From positions 62,001 to 126,000 of the forward strand of contig JAFQQQ010000002.1 in assembly GCA_017410525.1 (NCBI GenBank): DNA of 64,000 nucleotides, in the 5' to 3' direction. Position 1 is the stretch's first letter. Every line of letters begins with the position of its first letter. Source of the DNA: Bacilli bacterium (GTDB lineage: Bacteria; Bacillota_I; Bacilli_A; RF39; UBA660). This document shows positions 1 to 8,851 of the stretch, piece by piece. Below the pieces are notes generated by a model. That model ran no database searches, had not been told where the DNA came from, and saw only the letters and a list, made by a program, of their open reading frames with translations. The position numbers and the translations under genes were made by a program.

Positions 1-768
1 ACAAAACAATATATATATGAGGCTAAAAAAAATAATATAGAGATACTTAAACCAGATATAAATTTAAGTGATAGGAAATATAAAATAGAACATAGTGGTA
101 TAAGATATCCACTTTCTAATATAAGAAATGTAGGTACTCAGGGTTCTGAACTTATAATTAAAGAAAGAGAGTTGGGATTATATACAGATATATTTGATTT
201 TATAAAAAGATGTTATGGTAAAAGTGTTACTAGAAAAACTTTAGAATCGCTTATATATGCAGGTGTATTTGATAATTTTGGTTATAATAAAAATACTCTT
301 ATAAATAATTTAGATTCAATTATAAATTATGGTGAATTAATTAAAGATTTAGATAAAGAATTTGCTTTACAACCGGAAATAATAAGTTATGAAGAATATA
401 CTAAAAAAGAATTGATGGAACAAGAACTTAATGTATTTGGATTTTATTTAACTAATAATCCAATAACTGAAATAAAATTAAAATATAAGAACATAGTTAA
501 TTTAAGTGAGATAAGTTCTTATTTCGATAAAAATATAAATACAATTGTGTATGTAGATAGATTAAAAGAAACAACTACTTCTAAAGGAGATAAGATGTGT
601 TTTATAAGTGGTAGTGATGAAATATCAACAGTAGATGTAGTTTTATTTCCTAAAGTTTATGAAAAATATAATAACATAAAACAAGGAGACATAGTATTTA
701 TAAAAGGTAAAGTAGAGAAGAGATTTGATAAAAATCAAGTAGTTGTAAACTCAATAGAAAAGTTATAA
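1..768 (+). CDS. dnaE: DNA polymerase III alpha subunit, C-terminal part (partial)
   Basis: The frame is open from the first base, so this is the last 255 residues of a gene that starts before the window; the in-frame TTG at 172 is not the real start. The visible part matches the tail of bacterial replicative polymerase alpha subunits: a segment reading EILKPDIN, then GIRYPLSNIRNVG and GLYTDIFDFI leading into the helix-hairpin-helix region. A C-terminal OB-fold follows (about residues 170-255, with VVLFPKVYEKY and IKGKVEKR). The polymerase active-site Asp residues lie upstream and are not seen. The length and lack of an N-terminal exonuclease cannot be judged, so DnaE rather than PolC is chosen from the C-terminal sequence. 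Confidence 0.9.
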   Translation, partial: TKQYIYEAKKNNIEILKPDINLSDRKYKIEHSGIRYPLSNIRNVGTQGSELIIKERELGLYTDIFDFIKRCYGKSVTRKTLESLIYAGVFDNFGYNKNTLINNLDSIINYGELIKDLDKEFALQPEIISYEEYTKKELMEQELNVFGFYLTNNPITEIKLKYKNIVNLSEISSYFDKNINTIVYVDRLKETTTSKGDKMCFISGSDEISTVDVVLFPKVYEKYNNIKQGDIVFIKGKVEKRFDKNQVVVNSIEKL

Positions 769-856
769 ATTTATAACTTTTTTGTTTATTTGTTGAGAGC
801 AAGTATTTAAAATGATATAATTATACTGATATTATGATTAATGGTAAGGAGAGGTT

Positions 857-1294
857 ATGAAACAAATAAAACATATTGGAGCTTATGGATTAGTAATTAA
901 AGATAATAAAATATTGTTAATAAAGAAAAAAGGTGGACCATATGATGGTAAATTAGATTTACCTGGCGGTACTATTGAATTTGAAGAATCAATAGAATCT
1001 GCTCTAAAAAGGGAATTATTAGAAGAAGTAGGAATAGAAATATTAGATTATAATTTGTTTGATGTAGTATCAACTAATATAAAATGGACTTATAAAGATG
1101 AATTAGTAGAAACAAAACATATCGCAATATTATATTTAATAAAAGATTATAAAAATGATATAAAAGAAAATATTGAAATAACAGAAATAAATGATGATTC
1201 AATGGGCGCTGAATATTTTGATATAGATAAATTAACACAAGAACAATTATCTAATATTGCTTTAATAAGTCTACAAAAACTTAAATTTATGTAA
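857..1294 (+). CDS. NUDIX hydrolase
   Basis: This 145-residue protein carries the NUDIX box at about residues 37-60: GGTIEFEE followed by REL, EE and VGI, in the expected G-x5-E-x7-RE-x2-EE-x-G order. The family cleaves a nucleoside diphosphate linked to another moiety, using Mg or Mn held by the box glutamates. The substrate cannot be read from the sequence; small single-domain members commonly sanitise damaged nucleotides. The start is set by an AGGAGAGG ribosome site just upstream. It is followed by its own terminator, so it appears to be a single-gene unit between dnaE and the division genes. Confidence 0.9.
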   Translation: MKQIKHIGAYGLVIKDNKILLIKKKGGPYDGKLDLPGGTIEFEESIESALKRELLEEVGIEILDYNLFDVVSTNIKWTYKDELVETKHIAILYLIKDYKNDIKENIEITEINDDSMGAEYFDIDKLTQEQLSNIALISLQKLKFM

Positions 1295-1304
1295 AAATTG
1301 TATA

Positions 1305-1340
1305 AAAAAGATAATAAAACTCAATTATTATCTTTTTATA
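1305..1340 (+). terminator. Intrinsic terminator after NUDIX gene
   Basis: Inverted arms AAAAAGATAATAA and TTATTATCTTTTT with a short loop, followed by a T-rich tail. Confidence 0.85.
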
Positions 1341-1435
1341 TAATACTTTGTCAAAAAAATAGGTAAAAAATGTTTCATTTTTAAAAGAAGTGTGTTAAAA
1401 TGTTTATAGTAGACGTTAGAATTGGAGGAATAAAC

Positions 1436-1837
1436 ATGGGTTTTATTAAAAACTTGTTTGATAAAGATGAAGTACAAACAGGAAATGGAAATGAATACTA
1501 TGATATAAGTACAGAAGAAGCTGTTACTGAAGAAGGTGGAGCTAAGATGATTCTTTTAGAACCACGTGCTTATTCAGAAGCTCAACAAATAGCAGATCAC
1601 CTAAAGAAAAGAAATACTGTAGTAGTAAATCTTAAAAGAGTTACTAGTGATCAAGCAAAAAGAATCATGGATTTTTTGAGTGGAACAATATATGCTATTA
1701 AAGGTAACATTCAAAAAATAGGTAGTGGTATTTTCTTATGTACGCCAAACAATATTAATGTACAAGGAAAAATAACTGATGAAACTGAAAAAGATACTAA
1801 AGATAAAGATGATGATAATATAAATTACGAATGGTAA
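1436..1837 (+). CDS. sepF: Cell division protein SepF
   Basis: SepF is an FtsZ-binding protein that aligns protofilaments and tethers the Z-ring to the membrane. The N-terminus [12 protein letters not shown] fits the amphipathic membrane-binding helix. The core (about residues 37-110) has the family pattern [12 protein letters not shown], then [19 protein letters not shown] and [11 protein letters not shown] start it at ATG 1436 because GGAGG lies 6 bases upstream and the family helix begins there; an in-frame ATG at 1400 would add 12 residues without a ribosome site. It is followed by divIVA and ileS, the order seen at the tail of the Bacilli dcw cluster, with ylmG and ylmH missing. Confidence 0.95.
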   Translation: MGFIKNLFDKDEVQTGNGNEYYDISTEEAVTEEGGAKMILLEPRAYSEAQQIADHLKKRNTVVVNLKRVTSDQAKRIMDFLSGTIYAIKGNIQKIGSGIFLCTPNNINVQGKITDETEKDTKDKDDDNINYEW

Positions 1838-1901
1838 AAAAATACTTGAAAAAGAATATTAATTGTGCTATTATATAAAGCACAACGTTTGAGGGATGCT
1901 T

Positions 1902-2375
1902 ATGGATAATAAAACGTTTAGAAATTATACTCCTGAGCAAGTAGATCAATTTTTAGACCAAGTTATTAAACAAGTAGAAAGAATGATAGAAGACAATAAG
2001 GCTAAGAATAGAGAAATTGCTTTAAGAGATAAAAAAATTGAAGAATTGAGTAAGATAGTTGAGGGTACTGCAAATATACAACAAAAACTTGCACAATATG
2101 AAAGAATGGAAGGTACACTTAACAGGGCAATTATGATGGCGCAAAAAACATCAGATCAAATTAAATCAAATGCTCATAGAGAAAGTGAAATAATTTTGAA
2201 TGATGCTAAAATGAATGCTAGTCGTATTGTAAACGAATCATTATTAAAAGCAGAAAGAACTGAATTAGAAGCAGAAATGTTAAAAAGAAATGTAACAATA
2301 TTCAAACGTAAATTAAGAGGTTTAATAGAAGCTCAACTAGAAATGGTTGACGATATTGAAAAAGTAGAGTTTTAA
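1902..2375 (+). CDS. divIVA: DivIVA-domain protein
   Basis: This 157-residue protein is a division or polar-scaffold coiled coil of the DivIVA/GpsB family. The N-terminal segment NYTPEQVDQFLDQVIKQVE matches the DivIVA lipid-binding domain helix, and residues 40-150 form a charged coiled coil. The usual extreme N-terminus, which inserts into the membrane, is shortened to MDNKTFRN. A stop at 1890 and GAGG at 1891-1894 exclude a longer start, and ATG 1902 is preferred over ATG 1896, which would overlap the ribosome site. The sepF-divIVA-ileS context supports the identity. Confidence 0.88.
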   Translation: MDNKTFRNYTPEQVDQFLDQVIKQVERMIEDNKAKNREIALRDKKIEELSKIVEGTANIQQKLAQYERMEGTLNRAIMMAQKTSDQIKSNAHRESEIILNDAKMNASRIVNESLLKAERTELEAEMLKRNVTIFKRKLRGLIEAQLEMVDDIEKVEF

Positions 2376-2377
2376 AG

Positions 2378-2592
2378 TAAATGATAGAGACGTTATAATA
2401 GGAGTTTTTAAGAGAGTCTAAGTTTGGTGAGATTAGATAAAACAAATATTATATAGATCACTCTAGATACTTTTAATGGATAAGATTAAAACGAGTAATG
2501 AACGTTATATCATTTAAAGGTAATAGTAACTATTATGAAATAGGGTGGTACCGTGGTTAATTCACCCCTATGCTTATAATAGTTTTTTTGTT
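2378..2592 (+). promoter_or_regulatory. T-box leader for the ileS operon
   Basis: The hallmark T-box sequence AGGGTGGTACCGTGG sits at 2542-2556. The leader base can pair AATGATA..ACGTT (about 2381-2394) with AACGTTATATCATT (about 2503-2516), closing Stem I. A terminator stem (TAGGGTG with CACCC) and a T-run at 2583-2589 follow. T-box leaders bind uncharged tRNA and permit read-through when the amino acid is scarce; Ile is inferred from the downstream ileS. Candidate Ile specifier codons are ATC at 2457-2459 and ATT near 2488; I cannot choose between them without folding. Confidence 0.9.
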
Positions 2593-2608
2593 TGTTAGGG
2601 GGAAATAT

Positions 2609-2941
2609 ATGATAAAAAAATATCCAGTTATAACTTTGTGTGGTTCAACTAGATTTAAAGATGAATTTATGCAAGTACAGAAAGAATTAACGTTAAAAGG
2701 TTATATAGTTATTTCAGTAGGTTTATTTGGGCATTCAGGAGATAGTGAAGTGTGGGAAAATATGGACGAAGGAACACTTACTAAGACTAAAGAAATGTTA
2801 GATGATATGCACAAAAGAAAAATAGATATAGCTGATGAAATATTTGTAATAAATGTTGGGGGTTATATTGGAGAAAGTACTAAATCAGAAATAGAATATG
2901 CAATATCTAAAAATAAAAAAGTAAATTATTTAGAAAATTAA
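2609..2941 (+). CDS. Nucleoside 2-deoxyribosyltransferase-like / DUF4406-type small protein
   Basis: This 110-residue protein starts with a Rossmann-like segment (VITLCGSTRFKDEF) and ends with ADEIFVINVGGYIGEST and SEIEYA. That layout is shared by nucleoside deoxyribosyltransferase-like and DUF4406 proteins, in which GST and GGYIGES-type loops bind nucleotides. The catalytic role is not proven. ATG 2609 is chosen because AGGGGG lies 6 bases upstream; the frame-open ATG at 2570 falls inside the T-box terminator. It lies between the T-box and ileS with a 19-base gap to ileS, so it should be induced with ileS during isoleucine starvation, an uncommon passenger. Confidence 0.7.
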   Translation: MIKKYPVITLCGSTRFKDEFMQVQKELTLKGYIVISVGLFGHSGDSEVWENMDEGTLTKTKEMLDDMHKRKIDIADEIFVINVGGYIGESTKSEIEYAISKNKKVNYLEN

Positions 2942-2960
2942 AAATAGGGAGGTAAATAAT

Positions 2961-5900
2961 ATGTGTAATTTTGAAGAATTAGATAAAAGAAAAGCAAGCG
3001 AAGTAGAAGGTAGTTTAACTGAGAAATTTTTAAATGAAAATTTGCTTCAAAAAACAATAGAAAATAGAAAAGATGATGAAAACTTTGTATTCTTTGATGG
3101 GCCTGCAACAGCTAATGGTATGCCAGGTATACATCATATGCTTGCTAAGTTACTTAAAGATACTTTTTGTAAATATAAAACAATGAAAGGTTATAGAGTA
3201 CTTAGAAAAGTGGGATGGGATACTCATGGTTTACCAGTAGAAGTTCAAGTAGAAAAAGAACTTGGATTTAGTGGTAAAGGTGATATTGAAAAATATGGTA
3301 TAAAAGAGTTTAATGAGAAATGTAGAGAAAGTGTATGGAAAAATGAAAAGGCATTTGCAGACTTTACAAATAAAATGGGACAATTTATAGATTTAAAAAA
3401 TCCTTATATAACATATAATAATGATTATATTGAAACTGAATGGTGGATATTAAAGAAATTCTTTGATGCTAATTTAATCTATAATGGACTTAAAATATTA
3501 CCATACTGTCCTAGATGTGGTACTGGACTTGCAAGTCATGAAGTTGCTCAAGGTTATAAAGAAATAACTGTTAATACAGTAACTGTACCATTTAAAGTTA
3601 AAGATCAAGATAATACTTATTTACTAATTTGGACAACAACTCCATGGACACTTATGTCAAATGTTGCTGCTTGTGTAAATCCAAATGAAAAATATGTAAA
3701 ATGCTTGTCTAAAGGATATAACTTTATAGTAGCTGAAAAACTTGCTAGTAGAGTTTTAGGTGATGAATATGAAGTAGTAGAAGAATATACAGGAAAAGAC
3801 TTAGAGTATCTAGAATATGAACAATATATGGATTATTTAAGTGTTAATAAGAAAGCATTCTTTGTAACATGTGCTGATTATGTAACTATGGAAGATGGTA
3901 CAGGTATCGTTCATATAGCTCCTGCATTTGGTCAAGATGACTATGAAGTAGGGTTAAAATATGACTTACCAGTATTAAATCCAGTAGATGAAAATGGATG
4001 CTATACTGATGGACCTTGGAAGGGTAGATTAGTTGTTGATAGTGAACTTGAAATAGAAATAATTAAAGAGTTAGCTAGTCAAGATAAAATATTTAAAAAA
4101 CAAAAAATGGTACACAACTATCCACATTGTTGGAGATGTAAAACACCACTTGTTTACTATTCTAAACCAAGTTTATATATTAAAGTTACTGATTATAAGG
4201 ATAAAATTATTGAAGCAAATAAAACAGTTAATTGGTATCCAGATTATGTTGGTGAAAAAAGATTTGGTAACTGGTTAGAAAACTTAAATGATTGGGCAAT
4301 TTCTAGAAATAGATATTGGGGTACTCCAATTCCTTTATGGGAATGTGAATGTGGTCATAAAGAAATGATTGGTTCAAGAGAAGAACTAGTAGAAAAAGCT
4401 ATTGAAGATATAGATACAACTATCGAACTTCATAGACCATATGTTGATGATGTACATATTAAATGTAGTAAATGTGGTAAGTCTATGACAAGAATAAAAG
4501 ATGTTATAGATTGTTGGTTTGACTCAGGTGCAATGCCTTTTGCTCAGGTACACTACCCATTTGAAAATAAAGAATTATTCGAAAGTCAATTCCCAGCTGA
4601 TTTTATAAGTGAAGGTATAGACCAAACAAGAGGATGGTTCTATTCATTACTTGTTATCTCAACATTCATAACAGGAAAAAGTCCATATAAAAATGTACTT
4701 GTAAATGACTTAGTAACAGATAAACATGGTCATAAAATGCATAAGAGTAAAGGAAATGCTATTGAACCATTTACAGTATTAGAAAGATATGGAGCAGATC
4801 CTATTAGATGGTATATGCTTTATACTTCACCGGTATGGACACCACTTAGATTTGATGAAGATGGAGTTAAAGAAGTAAGTTCTAAATTCTTTAGTACTTT
4901 AAAAAATACTTATACATTCTTTAGTATGTATGCAAATATTGATAACATAGATCCAAAAGAATATGAAATAAAATATGAAGATTTAGAAGAAATAGATAAA
5001 TGGTTAATTTCTAAATACAATAAATTAGTTAAAAATGTAACAGAAGCTATGGATAAATATGATGCAACTATTGCTACAAGAGAAATCCAAAACTTTGTTT
5101 CAGAAGATTTATCTAATTGGTATATAAGAAGAAATAGAAGAAGATTTTGGGCTAGTGAGAATGATACAAGTAAACTTGCTGTATATAAAGTAACATACGA
5201 TATATTAGTAGGTATTTGTGAACTTATCGCTCCAATCGCACCTTTTGCTTCAGAAGAAATATATACTAAATTAACTGGTAAAGAATCTGTACACTTATCA
5301 AACTATCCAACTTATAAAGAAGAGTTAATTAATGAAAAAATAGAATCTAGAATGGATTTAGTAAGAGATTTAATTAGTCTTGGTAGAAATATAAGAGAAG
5401 AAGTTAAAATAAAAGTTAGACAACCATTAAGTGAAGCGTTGATAGATGCTAAAAATGAAGATTTAATAAGTGACTTAGTAGATTTAATTAAAGAAGAATT
5501 AAATGTTAAAGATGTTAGATTTATTAAAGATGTAGAAAACTATATGAACTTTACTGTTAAACCAAACTTTAAAGAAGTAGGTAAGGTTTTTGGACCACTT
5601 ATTAAAGATTTCCAAGAAAAATTATTATCTTTAAATAGTAGTGATATAACTAAACTACAAGGTGGAGATGTTATAAAAATGACTGTTGGAGATAAAGAAT
5701 ATGATGTTGATATTAACCATGTAGACATTAGAACAAATTCAAAAGAAGGATTCGATGTAGCTACCGATACTAATAATTTCATAATCTTAAATACTGAACT
5801 TACTAATGACTTAGTTATGGAAGGCATCGCAAGAGAACTTATTTCTAAAGTTCAAAACTTAAGAAAAACTAAAGACTTTGATATAGCTGATAGAATTACT

Positions 5901-6062
5901 TTATATTACAATGGTGATGATGAAGTAACAGAAGCAGTAACTAAGTTTGAAGAGTTTATTAAAAATGAAACATTATCTATTGATATTCAAGTTAAGTTTA
6001 ATCTAAAAGAAGAAGTAGACTTAAATGGACATAGCACTCAGATAGATGTGGAAAGAGCTTAG
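2961..6062 (+). CDS. ileS: Isoleucyl-tRNA synthetase, type 2, with GXHH active-site motif
   Basis: This 1033-residue class Ia synthetase charges tRNA-Ile. The N-terminus has DGPATANGMPGIHHM, the editing domain contains TTPWTLMSN, the catalytic domain has GWDTHGLPVE and WAISRNRYWGTP, the KMSKS loop reads KMHKS (residues 592-596), and the tail carries the anticodon-binding domain. The long C-terminus and absence of a C-terminal zinc finger fit IleRS2 rather than the roughly 930-residue IleRS1. The ATP-binding HXGH signature is replaced by GIHH (residues 56-59, bases 3126-3137). GXHH is the swapped motif reported in mupirocin hyper-resistant IleRS2 enzymes. GGGAGG lies 8 bases before the ATG. 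No second ileS is present here. Confidence 0.96.
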   Translation: MCNFEELDKRKASEVEGSLTEKFLNENLLQKTIENRKDDENFVFFDGPATANGMPGIHHMLAKLLKDTFCKYKTMKGYRVLRKVGWDTHGLPVEVQVEKELGFSGKGDIEKYGIKEFNEKCRESVWKNEKAFADFTNKMGQFIDLKNPYITYNNDYIETEWWILKKFFDANLIYNGLKILPYCPRCGTGLASHEVAQGYKEITVNTVTVPFKVKDQDNTYLLIWTTTPWTLMSNVAACVNPNEKYVKCLSKGYNFIVAEKLASRVLGDEYEVVEEYTGKDLEYLEYEQYMDYLSVNKKAFFVTCADYVTMEDGTGIVHIAPAFGQDDYEVGLKYDLPVLNPVDENGCYTDGPWKGRLVVDSELEIEIIKELASQDKIFKKQKMVHNYPHCWRCKTPLVYYSKPSLYIKVTDYKDKIIEANKTVNWYPDYVGEKRFGNWLENLNDWAISRNRYWGTPIPLWECECGHKEMIGSREELVEKAIEDIDTTIELHRPYVDDVHIKCSKCGKSMTRIKDVIDCWFDSGAMPFAQVHYPFENKELFESQFPADFISEGIDQTRGWFYSLLVISTFITGKSPYKNVLVNDLVTDKHGHKMHKSKGNAIEPFTVLERYGADPIRWYMLYTSPVWTPLRFDEDGVKEVSSKFFSTLKNTYTFFSMYANIDNIDPKEYEIKYEDLEEIDKWLISKYNKLVKNVTEAMDKYDATIATREIQNFVSEDLSNWYIRRNRRRFWASENDTSKLAVYKVTYDILVGICELIAPIAPFASEEIYTKLTGKESVHLSNYPTYKEELINEKIESRMDLVRDLISLGRNIREEVKIKVRQPLSEALIDAKNEDLISDLVDLIKEELNVKDVRFIKDVENYMNFTVKPNFKEVGKVFGPLIKDFQEKLLSLNSSDITKLQGGDVIKMTVGDKEYDVDINHVDIRTNSKEGFDVATDTNNFIILNTELTNDLVMEGIARELISKVQNLRKTKDFDIADRITLYYNGDDEVTEAVTKFEEFIKNETLSIDIQVKFNLKEEVDLNGHSTQIDVERA

Positions 6063-6078
6063 ACTCTTTTTTTGTTGT
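6050..6078 (+). terminator. Intrinsic terminator overlapping the ileS stop
   Basis: AAAGAG and CTCTTT flank the ileS TAG codon and lead into a run of seven T. Confidence 0.7.
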
Positions 6079-6134
6079 AAAAAATATAATATGTGTTATA
6101 ATAATAAACATTCCAAAAAGTTAGTGGGTGATTT

Positions 6135-7265
6135 ATGGGTTATAAGCATGAGAGATTACCTTTAAGTCTTGAAAAAGGTAAATTATATTTAATAAATGAT
6201 AAATTAAAAGAAAAAAAAGAAGAATTAGAATTATTTCTTCAAGATAATAAATATATGAATAGTAAAGAGTTTTCTAAGAATGTATTATTTTCTCAAGAAA
6301 TAAAGGCTAATAATACTATTGAAGGTTATAATGATGACGTTGGACTTGTTTATGATATTTTAAATAAAAAATTAAAGATAAACGATAAAGATAAAGAACA
6401 AAGAATTAGAAATCTTTATAATGGATATAGATTTATTTATACAGATAAAGAAATAAATAAAGAAAATTTAAAGAAATTATATTCTATATTATCTAGAAAT
6501 TTATTAAGCGAAGAAGATATAAAAGAAATGGGAGAGTATTATAGAAATAATCCTGTTTATATATTTTTTAGTAGTAATTTAGATGTGGAACCTGATAAAG
6601 GTATATCTGCTAAAGACTTAGATAAATATATGGAAGAATATTTTAATTATGTTAATAGTAATAATAATCTAAGTTGTAGTACAGATTATTTCATTAAATC
6701 ACAAATAATGCACTTTCAATTAGTATATATACATCCATATTATGATATAAATGGTAGGACATCTCGTACTACTAGTATGTGGTATTTACTAAATAATGAA
6801 GTATATCCTTATATAATATTTAATAGAGCTATAAGTTTAAACAAAAAATTATATTATAAAATAATAAGAGAGGTTAAAGAATATAGGAATGTTACATTCT
6901 TCTTAAACTATATGCTAGATAATGTAAAAATAGAGTTAGAAAAAGAATATATAATGAATATGATAGGTTCTAATTCATCTCATTTAACTGCTGTAGATTA
7001 TCAAACAATGTATTATATATTATCTATGAATGGTTTATTAACTGCTAAAGATTTTATAACATTCTATAATAATCATAATGATAAGAAAAAAGGTATTGAA
7101 ATATATAATACAATGTTAGAACCTTTATTTGATAAAGGGATTATAATAAAGGGTAGAAATACAGATAGTTTTATTAATACAAAAGAAAAAAACTTTATAT
7201 TTGAATTAAATAAAAGTAAGTTTGAAAATGATCCCCAAAAAATAAAAAGATTAAAAATAAAATAG
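6135..7265 (+). CDS. Fic family protein with N-terminal inhibitory motif
   Basis: Fic proteins transfer AMP or related groups from nucleotides onto target hydroxyls. The core motif here is HPYYDINGRTSR (about residues 199-210), against the family HxFx(D/E)(G/A)N(G/K)R: His, Asp, Asn and Arg are kept, but the small residue before Asn is Ile. A class II inhibitory helix is visible at about residue 58 (NNTIEGY, matching S/TxxxEG/N), which normally holds the enzyme off. The C-terminal third (about 285-376) looks like a winged-helix DNA-binding tail, as in many 370-residue Fic proteins. The target is unknown. It forms a single-gene unit between ileS and the convergent rodA. Confidence 0.87.
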   Translation: MGYKHERLPLSLEKGKLYLINDKLKEKKEELELFLQDNKYMNSKEFSKNVLFSQEIKANNTIEGYNDDVGLVYDILNKKLKINDKDKEQRIRNLYNGYRFIYTDKEINKENLKKLYSILSRNLLSEEDIKEMGEYYRNNPVYIFFSSNLDVEPDKGISAKDLDKYMEEYFNYVNSNNNLSCSTDYFIKSQIMHFQLVYIHPYYDINGRTSRTTSMWYLLNNEVYPYIIFNRAISLNKKLYYKIIREVKEYRNVTFFLNYMLDNVKIELEKEYIMNMIGSNSSHLTAVDYQTMYYILSMNGLLTAKDFITFYNNHNDKKKGIEIYNTMLEPLFDKGIIIKGRNTDSFINTKEKNFIFELNKSKFENDPQKIKRLKIK

Positions 7266-7280
7266 TTTTTAATCTTTTTT
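7244..7280. terminator. Bidirectional terminator between fic and rodA
   Basis: AAAAGATTAAAAA pairs with TTTTTAATCTTTT around a short loop, with a T-run on the plus side and the mirrored A-run serving the minus strand. Confidence 0.85.
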
Positions 7281-8406
7281 AATTTCTATATCTAATATTT
7301 TCATTTGATACATTAAATATAATTCCCGCCATAATCATATAACTAAGTAAACTGGATCCACCATAACTAATAAATGGTAGTGTTATACCTGTAATAGGCA
7401 TAAGTCCAATAGTCATACCTATATTTTGTAATTGTTGATATATAAGCATACCTATAATTCCAGAAATAATATATTTGTTTGTATTGTTTGGACTTTCAAT
7501 AGCTAGTCTAACTAATCTTAAATCGAAGAAAGTAATAATGCTTAGAAGTATTATAGAACCTATAAATCCAAAATTATTAGAAAATACTGCAAATATAAAA
7601 TCTGTTTGTGGCTCAGGAAAATATATAGGTGTATTATTTAGGCCATATCCAATTAAACCACCGCTACCAATAGCTGTAATTCCGTTTTCTAATTGATATC
7701 CACTACCACTTGACCAATCAAGTAATCTATCTACTCTAAGAAAGAATGATGAACCAAATATTTTAATGAATAAATCATTATTAAGGAAATATGTTAATAA
7801 AACTAATCCAACTGCAAGTCCAAATATTCCAAATACTAGAATAAACCATCTGTATCTAATACCAGAAATAAATAACATTACAAAAGTAATTAATAAATAA
7901 ATTAATACAACACCTGTATCAGGTTGTAGAAATGTTAGAATAGAAGGAATACCTATGATAATGGCAACTTTAATTAAAAATATAAATTCTTGTTTTACAG
8001 TAGGTTCATTATACTTTTCTTTAAAATCATTAATCATTCTACCAAGAACTATAATTAATATTATTTTCATAAACTCACTAGGTTGAATATTACCAATACC
8101 AGGTATTTTAAACCAACATCTAGCATCGTTAATAGTTGCTCCAAAAAATAAGACTAATATAAGAGATACTATTCCAATTATATATAATATCCAGGCATTT
8201 TTATAAAGGAATTTATTACCAATAAACATAACAAGCCCAATTAAAATAAATCCAACTGTATACCACATAATTTGTTTTAAAACTAAATTAGCCTCATCAG
8301 TAAGAAGATTCTCAGCACTGCCAATAGTAACAATACTAATAATTGCAAATAAAATAATACAAACAAGAATACTTATATCAATTTTAAACTTTGAATTATT
8401 TCTCAT
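7279..8406 (-). CDS. rodA: SEDS-family peptidoglycan polymerase RodA
   Basis: This 375-residue polytopic membrane protein of the FtsW/RodA/SpoVE family polymerises lipid II glycan chains, usually with a class B PBP partner. About ten hydrophobic segments are visible. Family landmarks include GIGNIQPSEFMKI, FLQPDTGVVLIYL, the ENGITAIGSGGLIGYG loop, and the C-terminal GLMPITGITLPFISYGGSS, which together are diagnostic. RodA rather than FtsW is preferred from length and the isolated position. It is transcribed opposite to its neighbours and ends in a shared terminator. A partner PBP is not in the window. Confidence 0.92.
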   Translation of the reverse strand: MRNNSKFKIDISILVCIILFAIISIVTIGSAENLLTDEANLVLKQIMWYTVGFILIGLVMFIGNKFLYKNAWILYIIGIVSLILVLFFGATINDARCWFKIPGIGNIQPSEFMKIILIIVLGRMINDFKEKYNEPTVKQEFIFLIKVAIIIGIPSILTFLQPDTGVVLIYLLITFVMLFISGIRYRWFILVFGIFGLAVGLVLLTYFLNNDLFIKIFGSSFFLRVDRLLDWSSGSGYQLENGITAIGSGGLIGYGLNNTPIYFPEPQTDFIFAVFSNNFGFIGSIILLSIITFFDLRLVRLAIESPNNTNKYIISGIIGMLIYQQLQNIGMTIGLMPITGITLPFISYGGSSLLSYMIMAGIIFNVSNENIRYRN

Positions 8407-8508
8407 ATTATCACCATTATTATCTTACACTTTTTTTATAATTTATACAATAAAAAATAAGATATTTATTTTTTTTTAAAAGTATAGTATAATTAAATAG
8501 GTGATTAC

Positions 8509-8826
8509 ATGGAATTTAGATGGGAATACATTTTGATAATTGCAATTTGTTTAATAATCGCAATCGCAATAACTCGTTCAAAGAAAAAAGATTTTAAATT
8601 AGAGGCAAATAAATTAATAATGTTATTAGGTGGTAAAGATAATGTTATCGATTATGAGTTTAATAAATCTAGATTTATAGTTAATTTAAAAGATGTAACA
8701 AAAGCAAATAAAGAAGGTATTCAAAGAATGGGCGCTCAAGGAATAGTTGAAATTGATAATCAATTAAAAATAATTTTAGGTGAAGGCGCTAAACAAATAA
8801 AAAAACATATAAACGACTTAAAGTGA
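8509..8826 (+). CDS. Membrane-anchored PTS EIIB-like domain lacking the phosphocysteine
   Basis: A single transmembrane helix (about residues 7-24) is followed by an 80-residue domain resembling the glucose-type PTS EIIB fold: IMLLGGKDNVIDYE, FIVNLKDV, then MGAQGIVEIDNQLKIILG and GAKQIKKHI. In active EIIB the phosphorylated Cys lies three residues before a conserved Arg (C-x-x-R). Here the stretch reads NKSR, so Asn replaces Cys, and the domain should not carry phosphate. No EIIA or EIIC is adjacent. A sensory, scaffolding or regulatory role is possible but unproven. The start follows GGTGAT by 4 bases. It has its own terminator. Confidence 0.75.
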   Translation: MEFRWEYILIIAICLIIAIAITRSKKKDFKLEANKLIMLLGGKDNVIDYEFNKSRFIVNLKDVTKANKEGIQRMGAQGIVEIDNQLKIILGEGAKQIKKHINDLK

Positions 8827-8848
8827 TAAAATATATCACTTTTTTTCA
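8820..8848 (+). terminator. Intrinsic terminator after EIIB-like gene
   Basis: AAGTGATA and TATCACTT arms overlap the stop codon and lead into a run of seven T. Confidence 0.85.
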
Positions 8849-8851
8849 TTT

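Noticed and set aside
5540-5827. Long minus-strand open frame inside ileS
   Set aside because: It is fully antisense to conserved ileS sequence, has no ribosome site and no recognisable domain.
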